Below are positions 43,136 to 55,681 of a DNA stretch of 64,000 nt, piece by piece (within the stretch, counting starts at the first letter, position 1; the number at the start of each line of letters is the position of its first letter). The DNA is taken from the NCBI RefSeq assembly GCF_008065115.1, contig NZ_CP042913.1:2454338-2518337 (forward strand), read 5' to 3'. The notes below the pieces were generated by a model, which saw only the letters and a program-made list of their open reading frames with translations, ran no database searches and was not told where the DNA came from. The translations under genes and the position numbers were made by a program. Origin of the DNA: Bythopirellula goksoeyrii. GTDB taxonomy: Bacteria > Planctomycetota > Planctomycetia > Pirellulales > Lacipirellulaceae.

Positions 43136-44581
43136 TTGTCAGGCCGTTCGACAGATTCTTTGCCGCAATCACGTTTTGCAGTCATCGGTGGTGGCATCAG
43201 TGGACTGACGGCAGCCTATCGCTTGACGCAAGAGGTGCCGCAAGCGCGAGTGCAATTATTCGAAGCCAGCGACCGACTTGGCGGGGTACTTTCGACTTTC
43301 CAGCAACAAGACCTGCTAATCGAACGCGGTGCGGATAGCTTTCTCACCAAACAACCCTGGGCCGTGGAACTCTGCCGGGAGCTCGGGTTGGCCGAGGAGT
43401 TGATCCCCACTAATTCAGAACATCGGCGGGCACTTGTGCTGTGTGATGGAGAACTTCATCCGGTGCCTGAAGGGTTTCACATGATGCGGCCGCAGCGGGC
43501 GCTTCCGATATTGCGAAGCCGACTGCTGAGCTGGCAGGGGAAGTTGCGGCTCCTTGCCGAACGGTGGATCGCTCGCCCCTCAGGAATCGATCGAGAAGAT
43601 TTTGACGACAATCTCGCACACTTTGCCACGGAGCGGCTTGGCCACGGAGCATACGCTCGACTTGTGGAACCCCTGCTTGCCGGGATTTTTACGGCTGACG
43701 CCACCAAACTGAGCGTCGCGGCGACCATGCCTGAAGCGATCGCATTGGTTCGCGAGCATGGAACCTTGTGGCACCGTGAAGTTTCGCCAGGCTCGGAGCC
43801 GGATCGCTCCACCAGCGGAGCAAGGTACGGAAGCTTTTTAACACTACGGGATGGAATGAGTCGCCTCGTAAACGAACTTGCTGGGCGACTACCCACTAGT
43901 AGTATTCAATTGAACAAACTCGCGAGACAGCTTTCGCGTGACGAAGACGGAAACTGGAGTTTGCAACTCGCCGATGGTTCAATGTGTGGCCCGTTCACTG
44001 GGGTAGTGACAGCGCTCCCTGCTCCGCAGACGGCAAAGCTCGTAGAACAGGTCGATTCGCAACTTTGCGATCTATTGCGGCGAATACCCTACGCAAGCAG
44101 TGCGGTTGTAAGCCTCGCATACAATCGAGAACAAGTTTCACGGCCCTTGGATGCGTTTGGACTGGTTGTCCCCGCTGTTGAAAAATCCAGGATCGTAGCG
44201 GCGAGTTTTTCCAGCGTCAAGTTCCCGGGACGTGCCCCCGGCGATCAAGTCGTCGTGCGCGTATTCCTGGGAGGTGCGTTGCATCCCGAATTGGTTGACT
44301 TGCCTGAATCAGAACTGCAATCGATAGCGATAGAAGAACTGTCACCGCTTCTGAGGATATCGGGTGCCCCGTTGCTTGTAGAAGTCGTGAAGTGGCGAGA
44401 GAAGATGCCCCAGTATCACGTCGGCCACGTACAGCTTGTCGATGAGATCGAGGCTCGTGCTGCCCAGCTCACCGGCTTCGCACTCGCCGGGAATGCCTAC
44501 CGTGGAGTGGGGATTCCTTACTGCATTCGCAGCGGAAATGAGGCAGCGCATCGCTTAGCGACGATGCTCAAGGAAGTATGA
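43136..44581 (+). CDS. hemG: Protoporphyrinogen oxidase
   Basis: 481 residues, oxygen-dependent protoporphyrinogen IX oxidase of the HemY/PPOX class. It starts with the Rossmann FAD motif FAVIGGGISGLTAAYRL (about 14-30), then FEASDRLGGVLST, and IERGADSFLTKQPWAVELC, a PPOX family block. Further blocks are VEPLLAGIFTADATKLSV near 185 and the C-terminal FAD contact FALAGNAYRGVGIPYCIRSG (about 450-470). It oxidises protoporphyrinogen IX (or coproporphyrinogen III) to the porphyrin in heme synthesis. The start is TTG 43136, a weak choice; other hem genes are not in the window. Confidence 0.92.
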   Translation: MSGRSTDSLPQSRFAVIGGGISGLTAAYRLTQEVPQARVQLFEASDRLGGVLSTFQQQDLLIERGADSFLTKQPWAVELCRELGLAEELIPTNSEHRRALVLCDGELHPVPEGFHMMRPQRALPILRSRLLSWQGKLRLLAERWIARPSGIDREDFDDNLAHFATERLGHGAYARLVEPLLAGIFTADATKLSVAATMPEAIALVREHGTLWHREVSPGSEPDRSTSGARYGSFLTLRDGMSRLVNELAGRLPTSSIQLNKLARQLSRDEDGNWSLQLADGSMCGPFTGVVTALPAPQTAKLVEQVDSQLCDLLRRIPYASSAVVSLAYNREQVSRPLDAFGLVVPAVEKSRIVAASFSSVKFPGRAPGDQVVVRVFLGGALHPELVDLPESELQSIAIEELSPLLRISGAPLLVEVVKWREKMPQYHVGHVQLVDEIEARAAQLTGFALAGNAYRGVGIPYCIRSGNEAAHRLATMLKEV

Positions 44582-44583
44582 AA

Positions 44584-45057
44584 CTAAAGAAGTTCCAGCC
44601 GAGGTTCCCCAGCCAAGCGTGAAAACACAGCGATTCGTTGTTGCTGATCGGTGAGCGGCGAAGGAAAGACACTGCTGAGAGTTGATGATCCCTCGCTCCG
44701 TTCTAGTAGTCGGCTCAATCCTTCGACCAAGGTTGGATCTTGGGCAAGTGCAGCTTCGATCAGTGCCCGTTGGGGATGGTCGTTCACGACGGCCAGTTTG
44801 CCATCGATCACAGTCAACTCAAGTGGCTCGGTTATTTCAATCCCCGCGGTCGAAAGGCTTGCCTCGATGCGTTCTCCCAGGGGTTTCTCATGTTGGACGT
44901 TCTCTAGAGTTGTTTCGTTGTCCTGCGGGGAGAAGGAGTTGGCAAGTGAATGAAGAACATCGGAGAAGGGTTCGAGGACCGCACGTGAGGACCTCTGTAA
45001 CAGGTTCCCAGCCCCTACAGCCGAAGCTCCTGCGATACCTAACAGTACTTGTTCCAT
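44584..45057 (-). CDS. Hypothetical protein
   Basis: 157 residues, convergent with hemG with only two bases between the stops. The N terminus is Gly/Ala-rich (EQVLLGIAGASAVGAGNLL) and may insert in a membrane or act as a signal. The rest is mixed helix/strand (LELTVIDGKLAVVNDHPQ, ALIEAALAQDPTLVEGLSRL). No family recognised. Confidence 0.7.
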   Translation of the reverse strand: MEQVLLGIAGASAVGAGNLLQRSSRAVLEPFSDVLHSLANSFSPQDNETTLENVQHEKPLGERIEASLSTAGIEITEPLELTVIDGKLAVVNDHPQRALIEAALAQDPTLVEGLSRLLERSEGSSTLSSVFPSPLTDQQQRIAVFSRLAGEPRLELL

Positions 45058-45189
45058 CGACGAATCTCGTGGTTAACTGCCTCGTGGCTAGCTTCAATAG
45101 AGGAAGGATCGACCATGGCAGAGCACCTGTTGAGGAAAACCAGGCAGAGTTTAACGACGCTAGCAGTGCTTGAATGAAAGAAGATTTCT

Positions 45190-46236
45190 TCAATCAGACC
45201 AGCTCATAGCGAGCTTTTCGGCTAGGGACTCTTTTTGTAGCACCATCCGGAGATTGCGGACCTGCTCTTTGACAAAGGCCAAATCAGCATCGCTCAATTG
45301 TGTGAGGGGGACTGCGATTCGATCTCCGGCTTCCTTCTCCAGAACCACGAATTCAGCATTCATACTCACCAAGTGCGCCAGACATGAGAACTGCGAGGTG
45401 CAATCAGACCAATAGCGTGGATCCTTGACGGCGATGCTTTTAGTACCTTCTAACACAGATGGGAGTGCTTTTTGACCGGAGGGATCAAATGGATCCACGG
45501 CTGGCTTCTCCTCTGATTCAGTCTTTGGCTCTGGCGTCGGCTCTTCTTCAGTTGGCCCGAAAAGATCCTCAAATGAATCCGATTTGTCTTCCGATTCTCC
45601 TGAAGGCTCAGACTCCGTAGACTCCTCTTCGGGGAGAGCTTCTTCTGCAGACGCCTGCTCAGGTTCAACAAACAACGCATCGGTAGAATCTTGCGGGGGA
45701 GTCGCCGGTTCGTTGGATGGCGTTGGCTCATTGGTGGCCGACGGCTCCTCGAAGAGTTCATCGATTTGAGACTTCTTTTCCGGTTCGACTTGAAGAGGCG
45801 CGTCGTCTGCTGGTGGAACAGGACCTGGGAATAACTCTTCAGTCGGTGGATCAATTGGTTCTTCAGGCTGAGGTACAGCGATCGGTGCGGCTGGCAGGAT
45901 AGGCGCGGGCTTCTCTGCAGCGGGGGCGGGCGAGTCTACTTTTGGTTCAGCAAGCGGTTCTACAGGAGCAGTTGTCTGTGGCACCTCTGCTGAGCTAGGA
46001 AGTTCTTTTTCGCCACTTCCGTGAGTCGTTTCAACGATAGGCTCACTGAATTCGCAGTCACCACAGCAAGTAGATTCTTCCGATTGATAAGGGAACCATA
46101 CTTCACTTGCTGTCCACATCGATTGGCATTCGCATTCGAAGTAAACCTCAGGCTCACACCCGCAAGCTAAGAGAGGCTGGACAGGCTGCGATAAAACCAA
46201 CAAACAGACGACAAGACGGGAGACCAACGAACCCAT
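45190..46236 (-). CDS. Exported SHD1-domain protein with acidic proline-rich linker
   Basis: 348 residues. Signal peptide RLVVCLLVLSQPVQPLLA, then a cysteine-rich segment (CGCEPEVYFECECQ ... CCGDC) of seven cysteines within about 40 residues. Residues about 80-280 form a low-complexity Glu/Pro/Ser/Thr linker. The C-terminal ~70 residues are an SHD1 domain (SLA1 homology 1): DCTSQFSCLAHLVSMNAEFV, then IAVPLTQLSDADLAFVKEQ. In planctomycetes SHD1 domains often follow signal peptides; their partner is unknown. It may be a surface or periplasmic adaptor. Confidence 0.8.
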   Translation of the reverse strand: MGSLVSRLVVCLLVLSQPVQPLLACGCEPEVYFECECQSMWTASEVWFPYQSEESTCCGDCEFSEPIVETTHGSGEKELPSSAEVPQTTAPVEPLAEPKVDSPAPAAEKPAPILPAAPIAVPQPEEPIDPPTEELFPGPVPPADDAPLQVEPEKKSQIDELFEEPSATNEPTPSNEPATPPQDSTDALFVEPEQASAEEALPEEESTESEPSGESEDKSDSFEDLFGPTEEEPTPEPKTESEEKPAVDPFDPSGQKALPSVLEGTKSIAVKDPRYWSDCTSQFSCLAHLVSMNAEFVVLEKEAGDRIAVPLTQLSDADLAFVKEQVRNLRMVLQKESLAEKLAMSWSD

Positions 46237-46353
46237 AACTCAAAACCCTACTCAATACGTCTGAACTGCTTGACCAATGCTCTAAGCCTCTATTCTAAGA
46301 TTGAACCAGTACGGTGATCAAGGAAAATCGCTTTAACCTGCTTTGATAATTCA

Positions 46354-47190
46354 CTATTTCTTGAAAGCAGGCTCAAAGGGAGCGATCTCGGGGTATTCGT
46401 GATCCAGATAGCCGGCAACCGCTTTATGCTTGTCTACGATGAGCGACTCTTCCATTCGCAGTTGAGTTGCAGAACTCTGCCAGGTCTGGGCAAAAGGGCC
46501 GGTAATGCCCGCACTCGGTCCGTCTGTCAAAAGCGAAAGAGCACGTTCGAACAGTTTAACTGCCGACTTATTCCAAGTTGTCACCTGGCGTCCGTGGGCT
46601 AGTAATCTCTCGTCAACGCCAAACTCATTGAGTTGTTGCAGGCTTTTAATCGCTTGCTCATGTCCAGTCTTGCGACTGACAAGATAATCATAGAGTTGAA
46701 GTTCGTCCTCCGCGCGAAGACCTTGCGATCGATTGTTTCCCTCTTGCAAAAGGCATTCGGTTAGAACATCCCAATAGGCTCGAGTAGCATTGCGTCGTTC
46801 GGCTTTGGTTGGCTGGGGGGTACTCTTAAAGTGTGATTTGCTGTTCGCTTCTGAGGGGTCGGTCGACTCTTGAGTAGAATCTACCTCAGTAAGTAGCTGC
46901 TCATCGACAAGCTTTCCTGGTTCATTCGTTGCAGCGGATTGTGACGCACCTTGCTTAGAATCCGAGTCGGTTGGGTTGGCAGTTTGTACTTCGTCGGCCA
47001 GGAAGAACTCCGGCTTGATGACGTCTGCCTTTGCCAGTACACCGATGGCCATGTCTTTCATGTCGATGCCGAGGTAGGCTGAACCGAGAAAAACTCCTCC
47101 AATCATCGCAGCCAGGCATCCAATGAATTCGAAAAAGGAAAGCCCCCGCCTCACTGGTCGACTCGAATAAGTTCTAAAAATTGCTCTCAT
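46354..47190 (-). CDS. Membrane-anchored hypothetical protein
   Basis: 278 residues with one transmembrane segment near the N terminus (GCLAAMIGGVFLGSAYLGI), a Ser/Thr/Asp-rich linker (residues about 65-130) and a helical C-terminal domain (RAYWDVLTECLLQEGNN, LQLYDYLVSRKTGHEQAI). The N-terminal RRGLSFFEFIGCLAAMIGGVFLG pattern recurs in planctomycete proteins. No function can be given. Confidence 0.7.
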   Translation of the reverse strand: MRAIFRTYSSRPVRRGLSFFEFIGCLAAMIGGVFLGSAYLGIDMKDMAIGVLAKADVIKPEFFLADEVQTANPTDSDSKQGASQSAATNEPGKLVDEQLLTEVDSTQESTDPSEANSKSHFKSTPQPTKAERRNATRAYWDVLTECLLQEGNNRSQGLRAEDELQLYDYLVSRKTGHEQAIKSLQQLNEFGVDERLLAHGRQVTTWNKSAVKLFERALSLLTDGPSAGITGPFAQTWQSSATQLRMEESLIVDKHKAVAGYLDHEYPEIAPFEPAFKK

Positions 47191-48940
47191 CGAATAGTCC
47201 TTAGCTAAATGACCGTTCTTCCACTTGCACTAGAAAAAGCGCCAAGCGGAGGGAACCGGATTGCTGCCGAGTGGTTACGCCACTAGAAAAGCATAGCTCT
47301 TGGAAGTCAGGGACTTTTGGGCAAGGCCCCCCAAACGAGGCGCATGTCAATCGGCATCGCCTGATCGGGAGGGATATGCGGATTGTGCAGAGAATCGGCG
47401 CGCAAGTTGTTTCATCAGGACAATCCGGAAAGTGCATCTGCTGGACTACCGTGTGTGGCGCAACTGCAATAATTCTTGCACCATTCTGCGCACCGCGACG
47501 GGAGATTTATGGTGGCCCTATTTCCGAAAACCAAAAACAAAATACAAAACTAAACTCACGCACTCTATATTTCTCGATGTTTTTTAGGATTTTGCTAGTG
47601 GTTTTGAAATCAAAACTCGCCAAAACTTTGCCCAGCTCGAGCAACTTGGACGGCCCAAACCTACCGACGGATCTCTAGCCATGACGCAGCTCTGTGCGTG
47701 GCAGGAACGATTTAGGTTTTCAAAGAACTGTGGTTAGCGGTTAGTGGGTAGTGGTCATTGGTTGGTGGAAAGCTCACGAATCTTTTTTGATCCTGCGCAC
47801 CGTCGGGGTGGTGTTATCGCGCTGCGTTTCTTGGAGATCAAAAATCCAAAAAAAATAACGCGTTTCGCTCGTCCCGAATTGTCGCAACTCTTTGCAGAGT
47901 AAAGACATGCGAAAACGCCTCCTTCTCACTTTTATAGAGTTTTTGAGAAAAAACTCCACTAAACTGGCCGCTGCTTGCGTATCGAAACCGCCAAACTCCT
48001 CCAGCGCGCGGACCTAGCGCGAGCAATCCCGCAATGCTTTGCGGGCACTGGTAAGTTTCCATCACTTATCGCAAGCCCCATTATCTAGATGTCGCGAGGG
48101 ATTTCCACAACTATTTTTGGGCCATCTCAAAAACAGCCGCGCAGCGACCATTTGCAAGCCGAGAATGTGAGTGACCGGAATAGGCTTGGGATCTAATGTA
48201 GCGCGACTCTCCGAGTCGCATCTGGTACGTAGTTGAGAGTGTCGGGGAATTGGTTCTCTGTCATTTCGAGGTACTCCGAGAAATCTGGCCAGATCCCTCG
48301 GAGTACCTCGGGATGACAACTCGCTTTGCCCTTGAAAGTAGCGGGCGCAATTCCTGGACACCCTTACGTAGTTACGACTCGGAAAGTCGTGCTACTATGG
48401 GATGGGGTTTTCGAGTTTTTTCGTTTCGCCGGCGTAGCAGCGGACAAGTGAAGCGATACAGCGGGAGAGCATTACAAGCAACGACCACCACCGGAGGTGG
48501 CTTTGGATGAGAATTTTGCAGGAGTTTGTAGGTTGATAGATGAGTTTCGGCGTTTACGGTCGAACGCAGATTCGAGTTGCCATGCATCGCATGTATCGTC
48601 GGATTGAACATCTCCCCAACAATAGACGCAGGACACGCCCACATTGGGCACGAAGTGTGTAGTCGATGCGGGTTTCGCTAAACAAGGCCTGGTTGTTGCC
48701 AATCTGGTGGCGCAACTACATAGGTCGCCACCACCTCCCTCAGATTGATAAGCGGTGAAGTCACAGCGGGTGGTCCAGCTTCTTTCAATTCGCGGCGGTA
48801 CGAATTGCAGTCGGTCGGTTCACCGCCTGCAGATTCGGAAGTCTCCGATTTCAGCCTATCTACGCCAGAATTTTACGGTCGTCTTCCTGCTTGGAACGCG
48901 TTCGAGTCAGCAGGCCAAATCTGAGCTTTTTTGCCTACAG
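47191..48940. other. 1.75 kb apparently non-coding region
   Basis: Frames of up to 135 codons exist but lack ribosome sites and show no protein-like composition. It contains simple G/T-rich stretches (around 47725-47765, GTTAGCGGTTAGTGGGTAGT) and the hairpin cluster at 48199-48398. May hold small RNAs that I cannot identify. Confidence 0.5.
48199..48398. repeat. Cluster of three stacked hairpins
   Basis: GCGACTC-TCC-GAGTCGC (48203-48219); a 22-bp inverted repeat TGTCATTTCGAGGTACTCCG with its partner at 48259-48280 / 48297-48318 (20 of 22 paired, 16-nt loop); and ACGACT-CGGAA-AGTCGT (48374-48390). The outer two hairpins resemble each other in inverted orientation (GTAGCGCGACTC and GACTCGG ... 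GTCGTGCTAC), giving a nested palindromic unit typical of REP/MITE-like repeats. Confidence 0.65.
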
Positions 48941-49651
48941 TCAACCATCTAGTATCGATCGGCACGCCAAAATACCAGCTACGCACGCAAGTATTAGAAG
49001 TCCCGAGTGCGGCTCTGGGACTTGGATAAGTCGCACATTATCAAGGCCGAGAATGTCCTTCATACCCGTTGCCCCAGGGCTCTGCAGGACGTGTTCTAGC
49101 TGAATTCTGAATTCAGTTACAGAACTCAGCAGGGCATTCCAGTTGCCACCACTGTCGACTTCCCAGCTAGATTCGCTGATCGGGACAGAAAACGCCTCCC
49201 ACGTTGTGCTGCCAGTCGGGGCTGTACCTATCCAGACTGCCCGGCCTCCAGGACCCGAGATTATGAGAGTGGGTGCCCCAAAGCTGTCCACATTTTCGCC
49301 GGTATCGATCAGGCTTTCGTCCCACTCAACCCTGCCTAGACCGTCCAGGGAGGACCAGTCGCCAAGAAACTTACTTGGTGCGGTCGCGAAACCGTTGGCC
49401 AAGTCAGCGGTCAAATCTGTAAAACGTAGATACCCATCAGGGTTGCCACCGGCGGATTGCCATGAGGTTTCACCCAAATTGTTGGAAGTCCATCCATCGA
49501 GGTCAGTATCGAAAGTGCTTTCAGCGACTACAAAGTCCGCGCGAACTATTCGCCCTTGAAACAAAATGCAGACGACCAAAACAAGCAGGATCACGTATGA
49601 TTTGGCGAGCGTTCTCAACAAAACGATGAGTAGGATATTGTTAGAAGTCAT
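48941..49651 (-). CDS. PEP-CTERM protein with laminin-B-like domain
   Basis: 236 residues. A hydrophobic signal (SYVILLVLVVCILFQG) with GGAAA before ATG 49651. The domain reads STFDTDLDGWTSNN, WQSAGGNPDGYLRFTDLT, FATAPSKFLGDWSSLDG, then TEFRIQLEHVL ... LGLDNVRL, matching the laminin B (domain IV) pattern common in planctomycete secreted proteins. Tail: VPEPHSGLLILACVAGILA, ending CRSILDG, so the basic end is weak. Likely surface-attached and carbohydrate- or matrix-binding. Confidence 0.85.
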   Translation of the reverse strand: MTSNNILLIVLLRTLAKSYVILLVLVVCILFQGRIVRADFVVAESTFDTDLDGWTSNNLGETSWQSAGGNPDGYLRFTDLTADLANGFATAPSKFLGDWSSLDGLGRVEWDESLIDTGENVDSFGAPTLIISGPGGRAVWIGTAPTGSTTWEAFSVPISESSWEVDSGGNWNALLSSVTEFRIQLEHVLQSPGATGMKDILGLDNVRLIQVPEPHSGLLILACVAGILACRSILDG

Positions 49652-49708
49652 GGTTGGTTTCCTTGCTAGAATTGAGGTGAGTTATTTGCCATAGCCTCAG
49701 GCGTTTGG

Positions 49709-50608
49709 TCACTGATGCGTTTCTTCCGTTCCTCTATCTGATTGTCGTTTCCGGCGAATTAGTACTAGACCGACGAGGCCGGTCCCTAACATCTCTGCAA
49801 CGGAAGGTTCTGGGACGGAAACGGCAGTCGCCTGAAGAATTGGAATGGTTGGAATACCGGCCATCCCGTAAACATCTCCTCGAATCCCAAGCTTGCGTAC
49901 TTGAGTGCCGCTGCCTGTGGTTGGATCGATCTGGATGATTCGGCGATCTATTGTAATTCCGTACAGAACGTCATCGACAAAATCCAATCCGTAAAGGTTG
50001 GAGTAGCCGATCGAGCCGATCAAAGTGCCAGCACCAGTTACTGGGTCTAGTTGCACCAAGTCGTCGACATCATTCGGACCGAAGGCGGACATGTAAAAGC
50101 CGCCACTTGGCGAAATTGCCAGATCGCCAGTTGCCTCGAAACCCGTCTCACCAATTAGCGTGCCTTGACCCGTCAACGAATCGACATGCAGCAACCGATT
50201 CCTTGCCACGAAGAGATCATCGTCGGCATCAAAGTCCATCGAGTTGAAATTGCCAGGATCTTGATAGCCAATGGTGCCGATCTGAAGGGTTTCCCCGGTA
50301 TTCACGTCAATTCGATAAAGCTCTGCGGACGAATAACTGAGTCCGTAGAGAAGACCGTCGCGTGACACAGCCAAGTCGAAGAATAATTCGGGAGTCAACG
50401 CTACGAAAGTCTTATTGGCTGAGGGAAGGTCGACCTTCCAGACTTCTTTTTCGCTGGTGCTGACGTAGACTTGGCCATGGCTTTCGCCTCCTCCGTTGTT
50501 TCCGCCTCCTGGGTTGTCCGGTTTCTTGCCCTGGGCCGGAGAAATGGCTAATGACATTAAGGCGATAGCTGTCAGAGCCGCCGCGAAGACTAGTTTGGAA
50601 TTTAACAT
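49709..50608 (-). CDS. PEP-CTERM beta-propeller-like protein
   Basis: 299 residues from ATG 50608 with AGAAGGGAA upstream. Signal peptide VFAAALTAIALMSLAISPAQG, then a Gly/Asn-rich linker. About five propeller blades follow, each built like GQVYVSTSEKEVWKVDL, GLLYGLSYSSAELYRIDVNT, DLFVARNRLLHVDSLTGQG, GGFYMSAFGPNDVDDLVQLD and DVLYGITIDRRIIQIDPTTG. The repeated xxDPxTGxG motif is typical of DUF6923-type or lactonase-like repeats. Tail VPEPSVAEMLGTGLVGLVLI, then RRKRQ: good PEP-CTERM. Function unknown. Confidence 0.85.
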   Translation of the reverse strand: MLNSKLVFAAALTAIALMSLAISPAQGKKPDNPGGGNNGGGESHGQVYVSTSEKEVWKVDLPSANKTFVALTPELFFDLAVSRDGLLYGLSYSSAELYRIDVNTGETLQIGTIGYQDPGNFNSMDFDADDDLFVARNRLLHVDSLTGQGTLIGETGFEATGDLAISPSGGFYMSAFGPNDVDDLVQLDPVTGAGTLIGSIGYSNLYGLDFVDDVLYGITIDRRIIQIDPTTGSGTQVRKLGIRGDVYGMAGIPTIPILQATAVSVPEPSVAEMLGTGLVGLVLIRRKRQSDRGTEETHQ

Positions 50609-50824
50609 AACTTTGTTCCCTTCTATTTGGGTCGTCCGCGGTACAATAAAAAAGCCATCGCCCCGAGCGCGCGGACTGTGCTCTCGGGCATGCGGCCCCG
50701 GTCGGTGAGTGGTGGTTGGCGCTACTGGCTCGCCGACTGGGTTGTCTATTGGCACTGCAACAAGCAGGGCCGAAGGAATGTATTACCTCATATCAGTGTG
50801 TTGTGCGTGGTCTAGTTCTTGAGA

Positions 50825-54034
<3,210 letters not shown>

Positions 54035-54113
54035 TCGGAGAGTTCCTCACATTGGTCGCTCATAGGCCAATGCGAGTATTTGCCTTCGATCCCCTCACCA
54101 GCCGTCTATTTTT

Positions 54114-54698
54114 TTACGTTGTGTTACTATCGGAGCTATTTTTGTCCAATTCAGAGAACAGCCAGCATCGTGCATAAGTCCAGTATCTCTCAGCTGTTGC
54201 GTGCGAGATGCCCAATGCCTCAGCAGCCTCGGGAATCGTCATTCCGGCAAAGAAACGGAGCTTCACCAGGTCCGCCTTCTTGGGATCGGCCGTCGCGAAG
54301 CTCCTAAGGGCTTCATCCAACGCGAGAATGTCTTCGCTGGGCTCTTCGGCGAAGGTGCATGCGGCGTCCAGGTTAACACGCTGCAGATTCCCGCCGTGTT
54401 TTGGGCGTTTCTTTCTTCTGGCGATGTCAACTAGAATGCGACGCATGGATTCTGCTGCTGCAGCAAAGAAATGACCGCGCGAATCCCAGTGCTCAGCCTT
54501 CTCCACATCCACCAGCCGGATGTACGCGTCATGCACCAAGGCCGTAGCCTGCAAAGTTTGTCCAGGCTTTTCCTGTGCGAGCTTAGCAGCTGCCAGTTTC
54601 CGCAATTCTTCGTAGACAAGTGGCAGTAGCTCCTCGGCGGCGCTTGGGTCTCCCTGCTCGATCTGGGACAAGATTTGGGTGACGTCGTCCATAGTCAC
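54114..54698 (-). CDS. ECF-like RNA polymerase sigma factor
   Basis: 194 residues (start GTG 54698; ATG 54692 is equally possible). Sigma-70 ECF-like subfamily (PF07638 type): region 2 appears as SAAEELLPLVYEELRKLAAA and ALVHDAYIRLVDVEKAEHWD, followed by [20 protein letters not shown]; region 4 as LVKLRFFAGMTIPEAAEALG and SHATAERYWTYARCWL (helix-turn-helix). No anti-sigma gene follows; the downstream membrane kinase probably regulates it. A degenerate relative lies at 23830-24145. Confidence 0.93.
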   Translation of the reverse strand: MTMDDVTQILSQIEQGDPSAAEELLPLVYEELRKLAAAKLAQEKPGQTLQATALVHDAYIRLVDVEKAEHWDSRGHFFAAAAESMRRILVDIARRKKRPKHGGNLQRVNLDAACTFAEEPSEDILALDEALRSFATADPKKADLVKLRFFAGMTIPEAAEALGISHATAERYWTYARCWLFSELDKNSSDSNTT

Positions 54699-55272
54699 GA
54701 GTATAGCATCTGCATCACCTAGAGATTAGGCCAGCGAAACGCGCCGTCAAATCATGCTGAGATTGCGGCACTGACGGCATTTTGAGGATTCCTAAACCTG
54801 CTGAAGTTGCTTCGAATTCGGCATATATCTATCACCCCCCCCCTTGCAAATGATTGTAATCTCTCAAAGAGCCACAAGGACGACAGAAAGTAAGAAGAAC
54901 TCACTCTGTGTCACTGTGCCTGTGTGAAATCAATTGCTTAGCATTTGGGTCGGTTGCGTTGAATCCCACCTTAGGAAATGAGGTGGCACAATTTCTATGA
55001 GAAAGTGGGGAGAGTTTCGGGCTGCGAGTTTCGAGGCGCGAGATTGGGACAGGCGCTAGGCGCTGGCAATTAGGCGCTAGTGAAAAAAGAGAGGTTACGA
55101 TCAGAAGATAGGTACCGCTTTGGGTTCAGGACATGGGTGGCGCTTTGCTATTTGGGGATGTGACTGAGTAGGAGTAAGGAGGACAAATATGAGGTCTTGG
55201 CGAGAAGCAAGTGGGTAGAATGGCGGCAGAAGAGAGAGGCCAGAGATATGCGGCCGTACCTGGAGTGGACAT
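54699..55272. other. Intergenic region
   Basis: About 570 bp with no supportable gene; includes a run of nine C residues near 54835 and the promoter area for the sigma/kinase operon. No regulatory site can be fixed. Confidence 0.45.
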
Positions 55273-55310
55273 GGGGTTGGAAGTCTTGTTTGAACAAGAC
55301 TTTCAACCCC
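55273..55310 (-). terminator. Long hairpin downstream of the PilZ gene
   Basis: GGGGTTGGAAGTCTTGTT and its partner AACAAGACTTTCAACCCC form an 18-bp stem with one mismatch and a 2-nt loop, 30 bases beyond the PilZ stop on the minus strand. No T-run follows on either strand, so it is likely an mRNA 3' end or bidirectional signal. Confidence 0.6.
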
Positions 55311-55339
55311 TTGAATGTCCTACTTCGAGAAGTATCGTG

Positions 55340-55681
55340 TCAGCAATTAGGGTCGACTAGCCTTCCCCCGCTGATGTACCAACCTTCGCCAATTGGATCA
55401 CAACGCTCGATTTGGACCAACAGCGGATCAGGCTGTCCGGCTATCGTTACCGAGACTTCTTTCAACGGCAGCTCCATGCTGTGCAACAGACCGATTCCCG
55501 AAAGGCTGACTTCCCGCGTGAATGCCGAGAAGCTGTGATTGTCCATCTGCACGGAGATCGGACGGAAGAAGGGAAACCGCGTCTCTGATCGACGGTTGTT
55601 GTCAGCATCTTTCAACGCGACTTTTACTAGTTCAGTCAGGATCTCATCAGTTGTCGGGCTCGTATTCGTGTTTGCAGACAT
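55340..55681 (-). CDS. PilZ-domain-like protein
   Basis: 113 residues from ATG 55681, with AAGGAG nine bases upstream. The core RRSETRFPFFRPISVQMD (RxxxR-type c-di-GMP contact) and FTREVSLSGIGLLHSMELPL (corresponding to the D/NxSxxG motif, here EVSLSGIG) indicate a PilZ domain, a receptor for cyclic di-GMP; the second motif has Glu where Asp/Asn is usual, so binding is not certain. The opposite strand has an open frame of similar size which I treat as a shadow. Probable role: c-di-GMP-linked control of surface or motility functions. Confidence 0.75.
   Translation of the reverse strand: MSANTNTSPTTDEILTELVKVALKDADNNRRSETRFPFFRPISVQMDNHSFSAFTREVSLSGIGLLHSMELPLKEVSVTIAGQPDPLLVQIERCDPIGEGWYISGGRLVDPNC

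Noticed and set aside
47271-47678. 135-codon open frame on the + strand
   Set aside because: No ribosome site, no signal or domain, low-complexity end; likely chance in a non-coding region.
55197-55538. Open frame opposite the PilZ gene
   Set aside because: It mirrors the PilZ coding region, and its extension includes the long hairpin; the PilZ frame has a good start site and domain motifs.
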